Below, in pieces: positions 1 through 11,193 of a stretch of DNA of 64,000 bases. The position numbers were made by a program, and so were the translations under genes. The notes under the pieces were generated by a model. It saw only the letters and a program-made list of their open reading frames with translations. It did no database searches and was not told the DNA's origin. The DNA lies in the NCBI GenBank assembly GCA_019095985.1, contig JAGTTF010000065.1, forward strand, positions 1-64,000, read 5' to 3'. Within the stretch, counting starts at the first letter, position 1, and every line of letters starts with the position of its first letter. This DNA comes from Streblospio benedicti. Its lineage: Eukaryota; Annelida; Polychaeta; Spionida; Spionidae.

Positions 1-504
1 AAGTTTTACTATGCTGCTCTGATTGGCTATGCGACGTGATTGACAGCTCAGGTCACCTCGAAATTGTTATGCAAGAAGTCCATCTCGGCCACTTAGAGTG
101 GAGGACTGGTGGGTGTGACATAATTTAACTAATAGACTGCTTCATTAGCACTCTCGATCATGACTTTGACCGTTTACAGAGTACTTTCATGCTGAGGGCG
201 GTGCTTAACAAAAAAATCATGAAAAAAAGACTAGGTTTTTGACCTTGTCTCAAGGTCGGGCTGAGCCGATAAGGATTGGACATTTGGGTGTGTGTGAGAA
301 AGAGCACCCCACACAGTGTATACCACCAGTCACAAACAATATTTCCCCAGGTTTCACCTGTGGGAAATAATTACACATTATGGCACATAAGCTGCGCGGC
401 TAAGAGCTAGAAGCAATACAACAATCAACATAGAATGGTACAATATAGTAATGGTGAATTATGCTAAAATGGTACAATATGGGGCGTGAAGACATGCTTC
501 GGCT

Positions 505-723
505 TGTCATATCTCGAAAGTGCTGAGTCAGATTAGACTCATAGGCATCGCCGGAAGTCTTTGCTTCCGGCTCCGCCTACCACCCACACACACACTGGTA
601 TGCTGGTGGCTGGTATATAAGCTCAAGACAGCATCTCAGAGTCAGTCAATAAACTGGATAAAGATTACTCATTCGTTCTGTTATTACGTGTCATCACACA
701 CATGTCAAAAACCATACATGACA
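505..723 (+). repeat. 5' LTR of the 505-4073 element
   Basis: 219 bp, TG..CA ends. It contains a TATA-like GGTATATAAGC near 612 and an AATAAA near 648, the expected promoter and poly(A) signals of an LTR. About 98% identical to 3857-4073. Confidence 0.85.
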
Positions 724-3700
724 TAAGTGGTGGAGACCTGTCTGAAGTTTGAAACAAGACCTCTCACTTATTAATCACGGCATTGGATACATTACTCGCG
801 GCGGAATAAACTTGCGGCAGAAGCTACTTGCAGCAGAAGTTACCGTGGGCAAAAGCTACTCACGGCAGCATCTCAGCTCAGCTAGAAGATCATCTGAAGA
901 GTGGTAACTATAATTCTTGTATCATGTCGGATTTAGAAGATTTGAAAGCTGATATGGAAGCTTTGAAACAGGAATTATTAGATTTAAAACTACAATAGCC
1001 ATAATGAGAAAGATAATGAAGATGATAACGATTATGATGACTATGATGATGATAATGATTATTAAAGTAGTGCCGAGTACTGATGTATGTAGATTATCCT
1101 TGGTTGTGTATATATTGCTTCCGTCTAGGTTCCTCCACAAAAGTTTAAATGTTACCTTATACTCAGAATCAAACATCTCCTTTACCTATCATGCTCCCCG
1201 CCCTCAATAATATAAAATTGAAATAGGAAAGCAATGCGTCGGCCTGCAATTCCACACTTTTTCTTAACAAATAGAACTGAAAATAACAATGACAATAGAT
1301 GTTAAACACTACTCAACCTTTAAAGTCGGATTGTGCAGGCTCTCTATCACATTTAGTTACGATGAAAACAGGTCCATCACGGGTTGTAAAAAACCCAGAA
1401 GGTGTACAAATATCGTGTCTCCATAGATCAAATTATTTTTCCATCAAGACACAACGATAATAGTTGCTAAAAACACTACTCTAACTAAAGCCATGACTGT
1501 GGGGGCTCTGCTCCAACAGACTAATTATGGCCGAAACAGGTCCATGATTAACTGTATTATGGCAGTTAATATGTTTTAGCTTAACGTCGACGTCATAATT
1601 ACTGTGACAGCAACCCCAGTCAAACCGGCTAATGAGCGTGTTTGATAAGCAATATCTTCTACACACAACCCCAGCCTACAGCCCCCAAAGACACCAGTCT
1701 AATCGCCATATGTCATCTCTGACCAGGCCACGTGCTTACTGCAGGAGCGACGCTGGCTTCTGCCAACTAACCAATCACGGACCACCTTGGCAGGTGGCCC
1801 CGCCCACCCAGTCACTACAGCGACACGATTAGTCCACAGATGGTTCCGCCCACTCAAGACACACGTAGTATAATTAGGTGATCCTGGTGTTTAGCTTAAC
1901 GTCGACATCATAATTTGTGTGAATGCAACCCAAATCATATTGACTACTAAGAGTGTATAATAGTATTTTTTATGAAACATCCCATGTTACCCAATATTGC
2001 AAGTCACGGCATGGCTGTTTTGTAAACAGCTACTTCCGGTCTCACATTTCACCACGTGCCACGTGTCAATCAAATAAATAGCTTTTTCTCATATTGCACC
2101 CATTTGTTAATGCCAGCGTGACTCAACCTTACTAAATGATTTCCGCATAGCGGTATGCCATGTTGCAACGTCAATCCCTTTTCAAGGCCAAGGCTTCCCG
2201 GCCAGCATGACTCATTTACTTCCCACTGTTATATGAATCATCCCCAAGTGTTTGCCAAATCTTACACAAAATAAGCAATAGGATAACTTGCCAAGTGATT
2301 AATCCATTTAATGTAATTCGGCTATTCATTCATTTTACATTACATAGTATGCAGAAATTATGGTGACCAACATCTTATAATTTACTCAATTAATTCATCA
2401 GGAATTCTCTCTTAGAACTTAGGTTTTAATCGATACCATTTATATGGTAATGGAAAATGTAACTGTGGGCTGGTTACATACCATTGAGCAAGATGAATTA
2501 ACTGTAATTCCATAAGCAATAACCCAAATTGTATATATATATATTTTTCAATCCCAAAGTCTTACGCAAAGCCAAACTCATTAACTTAGTAATGTGAATA
2601 TTCCAATAGCCCATTTTGCATTGAATCTGATTTGACATTTTCCATTTTGCATTAAGTGGTGGTAATCTCTACTTAATCGAACAGAATTATGTGTTATTGA
2701 GACCAGAAACCCTGATAATTTGTAGTGTACATATGGTTCTTTTGTGCCCAACAAGACAGTAGTCTGGGGCCCTGCTGTTCTATAACACCGTTGATGTATA
2801 AAATCCTATGCACCTTCAAACATGATCTCTGTTGTTTTGTATTATATTGGTTTAATTACCGATGCTCCTGGTAGATTAATTTTATTTAAGGGAGGATGGA
2901 ATGTTTACCTCGAGTGATCGAACTGCCTTCTGCTGGAAATTGCTTCATTCTCTACTACATACATGTAAACCTTAAATTCTATACATTGTAATGACAACAA
3001 TGTTATCACGCCCATGACTATTGATCGCTGTACAATGATAAACCTTACTTGCCTTAAAATTCACTGACACGGTTTAATCACCAGGAAATTCCCTGTTTCA
3101 CAATAAATGCCACCTATGTTTAAAATTGACCCACAGGGAATATGCCCATGCCCAAATATCCTTGGAATCTCATGAGTCATACCTATTGACACATGAACAC
3201 TTCATCAATTGACCCCCGCCCGCCTTACAATAACACTCAATTAGTTAACGCCATCTGGATGCTATCATATGATGCCACTGCCGTATCAATTACCATACAC
3301 CCACGTGCCAGATGTCTGCTCCTGAGGAACAAGGACAAATGTAGGATATCAACTGACATGAGCCAAGAAGACTGCACAAAGACTCTTTGTCATTGAAAAT
3401 GAAATCCCTAGCTTAATGCTTGATGTGATTGTGTTGTTTAAGTAAAACAATAATATTTACTATGTGTTTAATGTCAAAACATGATTTTAGATAGTACAGA
3501 ATTTCCTATCATTGTAGTAAAGACAACAAACCACTGCATGCTTGATGTACACTGTATTACGTGATTTATTTACTCTTGATTGCTACACATGAATACCACT
3601 GCATGCTTAATGTATAATGTACATTAATAGATTTAGACTTTCAATGAGTATATTTATCTGTACAATATCCTTCATAGCAGACATAATGCAATCATGGTCC

Positions 3701-3856
3701 CAACCTTTGTAACTGGTCCATAACTGAACCAGCTGAGTTCATAAGTCAAAGGTTCCTGTTTGCATTATGTCCACCAGCATAAATCTTTATGTGTGTGTGT
3801 TAATAAAGTCAAATTTCTCGTGAAACTTCTAAATTTGCCTTTTGGAGGGGGGGGAT

Positions 3857-4073
3857 TGTCATATCTCGAAAAGTGCTGAGTCAGATTAGACTCATAGGCA
3901 TCGCCGGAAGTCTTTGCTTCCGGCTTCTCCTACCACCCACACACACTGGTATGCTGGTGGCTGGTATATAAGCTCAAGACAGCATCTCAGAGTCAGTCAA
4001 TAAACTGGATAAAGATTACTCGTTCGTTCTGTTATTACGTCTCATCACACACATGTCAAAACCATACATGACA
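3857..4073 (+). repeat. 3' LTR of the 505-4073 element
   Basis: 217 bp, same ends, TATA-like box and AATAAA as the 5' LTR. It is preceded by a G-rich purine tract and followed by the second GGCT target copy at 4074-4077. Confidence 0.85.
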
Positions 4074-4366
4074 GGCTAAGTGCTACAATAATGTTTATAT
4101 TGTGAGATGAATGTTCTCCTGGCACGGTGCGTGTGGTCCAGGGCGGCGCGGGCGGTCCCCAGGACTGGGTGTCACATATGGTGGCCAGGTGAGCTGCAGT
4201 GGCGGGTGTCGAGATGATCCATGGTTATGGGTCTTTGTGTTGGGCAGTGCTTGCTGGGATTGAGGAGAGTTTGCGGTGTTTGATCATTCGTTTATCAGAT
4301 TCCCTCGTGTGTGGACATGCTTGTTGAGTTCTTTGTGTTCATTGTTGATCGTTGATAAAGAAAAAA

Positions 4367-4660
4367 ATGGATAGATGTACAATTGTGTGCCGCTTCAGTG
4401 AGCTGAGTTTGGACGACTTGTCAAGGTTACAGGGGGACTTCATTAGAACGTTTTCTAGCTACCCAAGCGGGAATTACGTAAGTTTGTTTTCTTGCTACTT
4501 TTTTTAATTTGTTAGTAAAATAGGTGATGGAATAGTTGGTGTTGATGCTTGAATGTTGATGATTCGGTACGTTTGGTGACTGTGATGCTGATGTTGTGCA
4601 CTTTGATTATTGTAGATGAGCAATAGAAAACTGTCAATCTGCAAACCGGTTTGTTATTGA
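4367..4660 (+). CDS. Candidate two-exon short ORF, unassigned
   Basis: An ATG at 4367 opens 37 codons ending exactly at a consensus donor (TAC|GTAAGTTTG, exon end 4477). A matching acceptor (ATTATTGTAG, exon start 4616) continues in phase for 14 codons to a stop at 4660, giving about 51 residues. I do not recognise the protein. The region is richer in G+C than its surroundings, which suggests a different origin from the AT-rich flanks. The splice signals fit well, but the short length means chance cannot be excluded. Confidence 0.3.
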
Positions 4661-5196
4661 GCCAGTGGAGCTGGGGGCCGCTGTGACCGGATTGAGTTTC
4701 GTGGCCAGTACTGCCCGGCTGGTCCAGGCGCCTGATGCCAGGGCTAATGGTGATGGGGTCCGTCCACAGATGCCTTCACCATGGACGACTGCACGGGTGA
4801 CGCTGTGGTGTCACTGAAGGCGCTGGAGTCGCAGCAACAGGCTCCGTTGGGACCACTGAAGGCAGCGGCGATGAAGGCGCGGACATCGCGGGGTCGCCAG
4901 GGGAAGTCGTCAGCGTCCACACATCTGAGTGGTCGCTCGATTAGTCTTCGACAAGCGAGGAAGGGCCGGGCAGCCCCAGAAGCGTCCGCTTTGCGGCCGT
5001 GAGAACATTGGAGGCGGGCGTGACATCAGAGACTGTGGGTGTCCATTTCGAGCCTGGTGACGTGAGCCAAGGACAGAGGTGGGAAGTACTGACTGGCGTC
5101 GGCCGAGCACGTTCTGCGTCGCACGCAGAGGCGGTGAGGACCTGGAACAGTCCTCATAGGCGTTTCAGGAGGATGTGCTAGGACGTCGGCGGGGCC

Positions 5197-5616
5197 GTGA
5201 GGGACCTCATGGGTGCTTCCGGTGGAGCATTGGCGATGGGCAGGGGCGGAGGTCTGTTGGTGGAGGTGCTAGCGCCAGCGCTGCTGCATTCTTCACAGTA
5301 CCTCTCTAATCCGGCTTACGCATACATGCCACAATTTTGCCCCCCCCACCTCCTTTCCCATCAAGGGTGTTGGGGGACTCTGCCCCGCAGGCGCAGGGCC
5401 GAGGGGTGCAGTCGCATGTACCGAGGTCCTGGCGGCTTGAGGGACTCAGGCGCTTGGGGGGGCGGTACCATAGCCGCGATCGGGGCAGGAATGGTGATTG
5501 GTCAGCGAGGGCTGGGGTTGGCACCCCTTGAGATAATCGGCGGAGCCACAGTCCTCGTCAGCCATGTGATTGAGAGAGACGTGGTTTGGCTATGGATATT
5601 GCTTTTTAGTGTTTAG
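5197..5616 (+). CDS. Unassigned Gly/Ala-rich ORF in GC-rich island
   Basis: A 139-codon open frame with a Gly-rich N-terminal part and a more hydrophobic second half (about residues 85-139, including an IAAIGAGMVIG stretch). The upstream frames at 4781-5181 are also open but in other registers. An AATAAA at 5974-5979 on this strand could end a transcript. No domain is recognised. Length in GC-rich DNA is weak evidence, since stops are rarer there; it may be non-coding or a remnant of a mobile or viral sequence. Confidence 0.2.
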   Translation: MRDLMGASGGALAMGRGGGLLVEVLAPALLHSSQYLSNPAYAYMPQFCPPHLLSHQGCWGTLPRRRRAEGCSRMYRGPGGLRDSGAWGGGTIAAIGAGMVIGQRGLGLAPLEIIGGATVLVSHVIERDVVWLWILLFSV

Positions 5617-5979
5617 TGTGGATAGTTTACATGTGGAGGACAATAATAGTAGTAAACTATATTGTGGTAGTGTAACATATTTTGAAGGGTGTATATATAG
5701 GTTAGTAAGTGCGTTGTAGAATTAGGCTAAGGTTATATATGTAAATATCGTTACGACATGCAATATATGTATAGTTAATAGTTGTTATGTACATTTTTTA
5801 AGTATGTGCAGTTGTGAATTGCTGGTGGGCATTGGTGTGAGCGTGTGAGAAGGGGTAAGTTTGTGAGTTGTGTTTGTATATATATTATGTTGTGTAAAGG
5901 TTGGTGGTGGTAATGCTTAAAATGTAACCAATGTGCTGTGTGATGGTTGTTTTTGTAGTGTTGTATATTGATGAATAAA

Positions 5980-6264
5980 TTACATGTCATGAGCTGTTAC
6001 ATCTTCGTTTCTTATGTTGCTGTAGTATTTTTGGTCATGTCTTCTGATGAGTAAGCATCTGTAGTAGTCCACATTATCGCGGATGTAGTTTAGGATTGCA
6101 GCATTCTTTACTGAGACGTGAAACCTAGTGGGCATGGGAATGATAATGAAATCTGCGCATAGTTGTAGGGTGAGATTATTTTGCCACGCAAGGGTAATCT
6201 TCGGCCAGCAGGAACGTGCAGACACTGTATAGCCTGTAAATCTTGGTAGCTCTGCAATTTTCAT
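5980..6264 (-). CDS. Unassigned ORF, minus strand
   Basis: A 94-codon frame whose stop almost coincides with the plus-strand AATAAA at 5974-5979, so the two strands would converge here. The same frame stays open upstream to about 6420. Composition (many I, N, R, Y; a C..W..C patch) looks protein-like rather than repetitive, but no family is recognised. If it belongs to an old virus-like insertion it should be treated as a fossil. Confidence 0.3.
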   Translation of the reverse strand: MKIAELPRFTGYTVSARSCWPKITLAWQNNLTLQLCADFIIIPMPTRFHVSVKNAAILNYIRDNVDYYRCLLIRRHDQKYYSNIRNEDVTAHDM

Positions 6265-6370
6265 ATGTGAATCAACTGGTTTATCTTGTAGGAATATTAT
6301 ACATTGGTGGTCGGCTGAGAAGATTTTGTAGTATTGTTGGCTGATAGTTAAGCAGTCTGTGGTCTTGAAG

Positions 6371-6595
6371 TTATTTGTAGGCTTGGTACTTTGAGATGAT
6401 TTTATAGGCCCTGTAAATGATGAGGCAGGCTATTGCTCCCAGTATTGCATATTTGATGATGGTTAATTTGTCTTTGATAATGTCTGCATCGAACGGGGAT
6501 GGGGTAGTAGGCAGTGTTGCGCCCAAGTCAAATGATAGAACTAGATAGAGGTCTACCCCCTCGAAATTTAGCAACGAACATTTATTCCCAATCAA
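6371..6595 (-). CDS. Unassigned ORF with one membrane segment
   Basis: A 74-codon frame on the minus strand. Residues about 48-64 (KYAILGAIACLIIYRAYK) form a convincing transmembrane helix with a basic flank, preceded by an acidic stretch and followed by a short Lys-rich tail. That layout suits a small single-pass protein or the C-terminal end of a larger one. No family is recognised. It overlaps the start of the open frame described at 5980-6264 in another register; I keep the two separate. Confidence 0.25.
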   Translation of the reverse strand: MIGNKCSLLNFEGVDLYLVLSFDLGATLPTTPSPFDADIIKDKLTIIKYAILGAIACLIIYRAYKIISKYQAYK

Positions 6596-6937
6596 TCAAT
6601 TTCTTAGAATTATATGTAGAGGACATTTTCTATAAGGTGAAAGAAACTTAATCAGCCAAAACAAATTTCTAGACAAAGAAATCCATAATTTTATACTGGA
6701 CACAGTAAATCTTCCATTTACAAAATTGCCCTGGGCCTGTTTGGTTAAGTGTGTTCTTTGAATTAATTTCTTCATGTCGTATTTTAGTATTTGTATGAAT
6801 TTTTACTCTTTGAGAATTTGTATCGTTAAAATTATTAATTTCTGTTAACAATATACATAAAAGTAAGATAAACTAATTAACCAATTTACATGTCAATAAT
6901 TTATTTAACTTTATGTACACTAGATGACAAAACTTTA

Positions 6938-7068
6938 AAATTATCTAATTAAAATAATAGATAAAATTATTGCATATAATCAAAAACAATATTAAAGCTT
7001 AAATTATCTAATTAAAATAATAGATAAAATTATCACATATAATCAAAAGCAATATTAAAGCTTAAATT
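6938..7068. repeat. Two-copy AT-rich tandem repeat, 63-bp unit
   Basis: AAATTATCTAATTAAAATAA recurs at 6938 and 7001; each unit ends ATATTAAAGCTT. The two copies differ at only a few positions. Confidence 0.85.
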
Positions 7069-7091
7069 CACAAGGATATTGAACAGTCACT

Positions 7092-7097
7092 TTTATT
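7092..7097 (-). terminator. Poly(A) signal AATAAA for the 7145-7309 exon
   Basis: Reverse complement reads GGAATAAAAG, just downstream of the stop codon of the terminal exon. Confidence 0.5.
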
Positions 7098-7144
7098 CCA
7101 TGGTCTCCGGTCGTAAATATAAACACATTGCAAATGCAAGACGT

Positions 7145-7309
7145 TCACACAATATGAATACAAGGGGACCAAGATGGAAGAATTCTCTTGGCTGTAAGGT
7201 TTTGGTTGAAGTCTAGCTTGGGCCAGTCTCCGTTCACCAGGAATCCAACTATGTCTGGCTGATTGGCCAACTCCTCACAGTTCACTGTAGACATGGAGCC
7301 TAAAATGCA
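7145..7309 (-). CDS. Last coding exon of an unidentified gene
   Basis: On the minus strand an acceptor (ATGCCTTTGCAG) at 7310 is followed by 54 open codons and a stop at 7145-7147. An AATAAA lies about 50 bp beyond (7092-7097 on this strand). The protein end contains NCEELANQPDIVGFL then NGDWPKLDFNQNLTAKRI. It has a balanced, globular composition quite unlike the shadow ORFs around it. I do not recognise the family. The rest of the gene should lie at higher coordinates on the minus strand, but no further exon was found before the repeats at 9.4 kb. The phase of the first codon is not fixed. Confidence 0.6.
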   Translation of the reverse strand, partial: CILGSMSTVNCEELANQPDIVGFLVNGDWPKLDFNQNLTAKRILPSWSPCIHIV

Positions 7310-9360
7310 CTGCAAAGGCATAAAAAACTATTAAAAGTCAAAGTACAAAAGAGCAGATGTAAAATGTCAGATTTCAATTTTTAGTACTCCACATACTTGT
7401 AGTTACTAGATTTAGTACTCCACATACTTGTAGTTACTAGATTACACAGATCAATCAGTCTGAACAATCATGCTACAGATCAATCAGCCTGTATTCACTA
7501 GGACAGTATATAAAATTTTAAAGAAATATCTGGAACCTTGAAATAGCCTTTAGAATATATTCAAATCGAATAGGACTGTGTTTCCATCATAAGGGCAGAT
7601 CTGTAAATGACAGTTCTATAATGGATGACAGTTGAAAGTATTGTAATTTCCTATTTTGTCAGAAATTATTATAAAACACACAATAGTCACTCCAGTGAAT
7701 CATTACATATAGAGATGATACCGTCCAGAATCACGTATAGGTCGAGTTTTTTTACAGCCTAAAAATTCATTCTAGAGAAGGGATTTGACGTAAAGGATCA
7801 TCAATTTTCACAAGTTTGGTCAGTGAGTGATAATGTGGCAACACTATAAAAAGCGGGACAATATCCCACCTGAATGATATCCTATAGACGTTATAGCAGC
7901 ATTAAAGACTTTTCATATAGCTTTACAAACCATATAACAGCAATAAGCAGAGTGTATCCATTTCTGTATTGAATATTAAAAAATATTGTCAAACCACAAA
8001 AAATGGGAACCAGCGAGTGCGACGAGAAAACCAGTACGACACCACATTTAGTGTCGTAACCTCTCAAAAAATCATACTACTACAACACCAAACGGCGGCG
8101 AGTACGACACATACTGTTTGCATTGGTACTATCGGACAGTGGAAGGTTTCCACCAAAATTAAACCATGTCCATGAAGCAAGATAATGTAATATTTGGCGT
8201 GAAACTGGTAAGTGAAGAAGTCCGCTTAAGACGACAAATTTAACGGCAACCTCTCTATTTTCATGGCCCAGTAATAACTTATCCCAGGCCAACTTCATAA
8301 GCCATACATTGGAATCAATCAATTTTTTAATAATTATATATTAATGTCAATGTTAATGTATCTTTTATTGTACCTCTTATAGGCTCTGTAATCCGAGCCC
8401 ATATGGTTATAGATATTTTATTGTAAAGTGTCAATAAGTGTTGACCTGACCTCCAAACGGAGGTCACGAATACCTAAAAACGCTAATCTTGATCTGGGGA
8501 GTATTCGATAGATTTCTTAAAATATGTAGAATATTATGGTCTCAAAGTGTGATAATAGGAATCAGCATCAATACTTTGAATAAAGAGAACCTTTTAAGTG
8601 CAACCGGCTGGTGCAGGTAACAATATATTTTGATTTTTTATGTGGAAGAACTTTATCCTGCTGGGTTACTCCGATTTCCGGGTAAAACGCAGTATGTTGC
8701 TTTATTACAAGTGAAATTATGGCGTTTATTGTATTGCAACATCGACTTCAATTCTCCCATGAAGTTAGAATTGGCCACGAACAAATGCAGAATAAAATAC
8801 ATATATCACAACAACAATATTACTATATTTATTTCTTAGTGATGATAAAGATTAAATATTGTAAAATTAAAGAACTGCCAAATTTTCGGGCCTGACGTGT
8901 AATTCAATACGATTTCCACCAAAAACAAAAATCTCGAACATCCCTTCTAATAGAAACATATATAAATTTACTTTGAAGCAACTTCTCTACCCTCCGCCCC
9001 CCAACCTCACTAATACAATCATTTAGCACGAACAAAGTTCGTTTGCTAAATAATGAATAACCAATGTAGAATCAACACTCATCAGCTGTTCAACAAATGT
9101 ACATACATATTCAACATCATTTATAGTACCATCAGATGGAATTTAACATCATAACTAAAGGAGCTGGTGAATAATCAATAATGCACATAGCCGCCATGCG
9201 CACCCCATCTGCAATAACCTCTGAAAGAACAATCATGAAACGTCAACATGAAACCTTTTTTTAAGAACATACGTCAAAATAAACAGCAGCATTAGGAACA
9301 TAAATACGACAGACAACTGTAAACATCAAATGATTGCTAATCAAAGCTACGCTAGACCTA
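7310..9360. other. Non-coding, AT-rich; no gene recognised
   Basis: Probably intron or intergenic sequence of the minus-strand gene ending at 7145. A 35-bp direct repeat (TTAGTACTCCACATACTTG...) sits at about 7380-7442. ORFs here are short and lack splice or domain support. Confidence 0.5.
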
Positions 9361-9504
9361 AATAACTAGTGGTAGTCAGAGGGTCATACCCCTTTTGTGA
9401 GTTAAAGTTTTTTTTTTGTCTCTTGATTATTAATCTAGAGGGTCTATATAATGAGTTCCAGGTGGGTGTGAAGTTCTCACCCTTGAGCATTTTTTTAATT
9501 GACC

Positions 9505-10100
9505 ATAATTTCCAAAATGGCCGCCAAAACCTTAAAATGGCCCCATCTACATCTATATAGTTACTAGGAAAGTGATTTTTGGGTCTATTAGCATGTTTTA
9601 TTGGTTAACAAATCTGCCTAGCCATTTTAGCTATATCGGAGTGCATTTGCTTTTTAAAAAAATCAATATTCATGATCGCCATTACGTAAAAAATACATTC
9701 TTGCTAATAACATTTTGATTATTAATGATACATCCATGATTCTGGTGCCTAACTATATATTTTGGGGGTCACAGAATCTAAATCTAGCAATAAAAGTTAC
9801 ATTGATCAAATAGATATAGACAAATCCAAGATGGCCACCACAGAGATGTGGGAATTCTGTGATTGCCTTGATCTTTTTTAGGACAAATCCCATTTTGTTG
9901 TCCAACGACAAGTTTTTTGGAGTCATAGAATCCCGAACAAGCTAACCAAAAACAGATTTACTATATAGATATATAAGCGAATCCAAGATGGTTGCCACTG
10001 AGATGGGTGAATTCTGTATTCTCCAAAATGGCTGCCAAATCCTTAAAATGCCCATATCTCCATCAATAAATGGGGCTAGGAAAGTGATTTTGATGTATAG
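9505..10100. repeat. Degenerate repeat with CAAGATGGCNGCCA motifs
   Basis: Two diverged copies about 515 bp apart. CAAAATGGCCGCCAAAACC then TTAAAATGGCCCCAT near 9512 matches CAAAATGGCTGCCAAATCC then TTAAAATGCCCATAT near 10023. Both are followed by TAGGAAAGTGATTTT. A related AATCCAAGATGGCCACCAC / AATCCAAGATGGTTGCCAC pair lies at 9823 and 9981. No coding content. Confidence 0.65.
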
Positions 10101-10355
10101 TGTGGGGTTATCAGCTACAATTGGTTCGACAATGTATCTTAAAGGTAGCATGACATGCAACATCAATTATTAGAAATATACTGATACTAATCATCAAAAT
10201 AATGTCAAAATTAGCTTTTACTCCTTTGTAATGACAAAATGACGTAGTGATCAAAACTTAGTGATCATTCAACCACCACATGATACTGACATTTGATAGA
10301 TCAATGTATTCCAATCGCTTCCTCAGCTTGTGCTGCTTTTACATGGAAATGCGCT

Positions 10356-10473
10356 ACACCACCACCACCACCCACCACCACCACCACCACCACCACCACC
10401 ACCACCACCACCACCACCACCACCACCACCACCACCACCACCACCACCACCACCACCACCACCACCACCACCA
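10356..10473. repeat. (CAC)n microsatellite
   Basis: About 39 near-perfect CAC/ACC/CCA repeats. The poly-His, poly-Thr and poly-Pro frames it creates are artefacts of the repeat. Confidence 0.98.
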
Positions 10474-10617
10474 TTATACAGATTGAAAATAAATTATATA
10501 AGAATAGTATATTTGTATATATTTTACAATAAAACTAAAGGAGATGACATAATCTGTATTTTCTGTAAGTATTAGCATTCAATAAACAAAATTGGCTTCA
10601 AAATTCAGTATGCTCTA

Positions 10618-11193
10618 TCACCACCGGGAATTCGCGACCTTTCTTAATGGTTAGGTGGTATTGGGTGGTATATGTGCATTTCTTCGGCCTTTTGGGTCCT
10701 TCAAACTAATGTCTAGACACCACCAAACACCACCTATAACTTTAAAAAGGTATAGAAACGCTTTTTAGAGCATATGGGTAGAGGGGGTTACTCCTACTAT
10801 TGACCAGAAATTCTGAATCTCAAGATCTGCGTCTCATTTTACTTTTATAAAAAAAGTGTTGTAAACTATCCTTTTCTTTCACTCTTTTCACTTAAAATAA
10901 AAGTTTATATGATATGCTAGTTGTGTGCTGAGAATGGCAGCCGAATTTCCATATCTTCCCACTTTACCAGGGGTGTTGCCCCTAAGCTGAACAGTACCTC
11001 TGTGTCCAAATTTAGGTAGCAAATTCCCGATATTGAATGTCACACTTCAACACCTAATTATAGGAATATGTTTTCATATATCCTTATCTGGATATCTGAC
11101 AGTAAATAGGACATTATTTTATGCTAGCTTTATGTATTATTTAACCTGATATAGTATGTTATATGTCAAAAAGTCGCAAATTCCCGGTGGTGA
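10618..11193. mobile_element. MITE with 21-bp terminal inverted repeats
   Basis: The left end TCACCACCGGGAATTCGCGAC and the reverse complement of the right end TCACCACCGGGAATTTGCGAC differ at one base. The 576-bp interior has no ORF of note. The end motif (CACC..GGGAATTCGCGAC next to CAC triplets) recurs in the modules at 45.1 and 53.5 kb, so these may be one family. No clear target duplication. Confidence 0.6.

Larger units (their letters stand above)
505..4073 (+). mobile_element. Non-autonomous LTR retrotransposon (LARD/TRIM-like)
   Basis: Two direct LTRs (505-723 and 3857-4073) bound a 3.1-kb interior. Both begin TGTCATATCTCG and end CATACATGACA, the usual TG..CA. A 4-bp target duplication GGCT lies at 501-504 and 4074-4077. 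A purine tract (TTTTGGAGGGGGGGGA) directly precedes the 3' LTR. A possible tRNA primer site (TGGTGGAGACC) lies a few bases after the 5' LTR. No gag, protease, reverse transcriptase or integrase is recognisable; a short 24-codon frame with a coiled-coil look opens at 924. The LTRs differ by only about four substitutions plus small indels, so the insertion is fairly young. The structure looks whole, but movement would need an autonomous relative. Confidence 0.85.

Noticed and set aside
8080-8322. 80-codon minus-strand ORF
   Set aside because: No splice support, poly(A) signal or domain; composition not persuasive.
10280-10575. Three overlapping ORFs of poly-His, poly-Thr and poly-Pro
   Set aside because: All three are frames of one CAC microsatellite.
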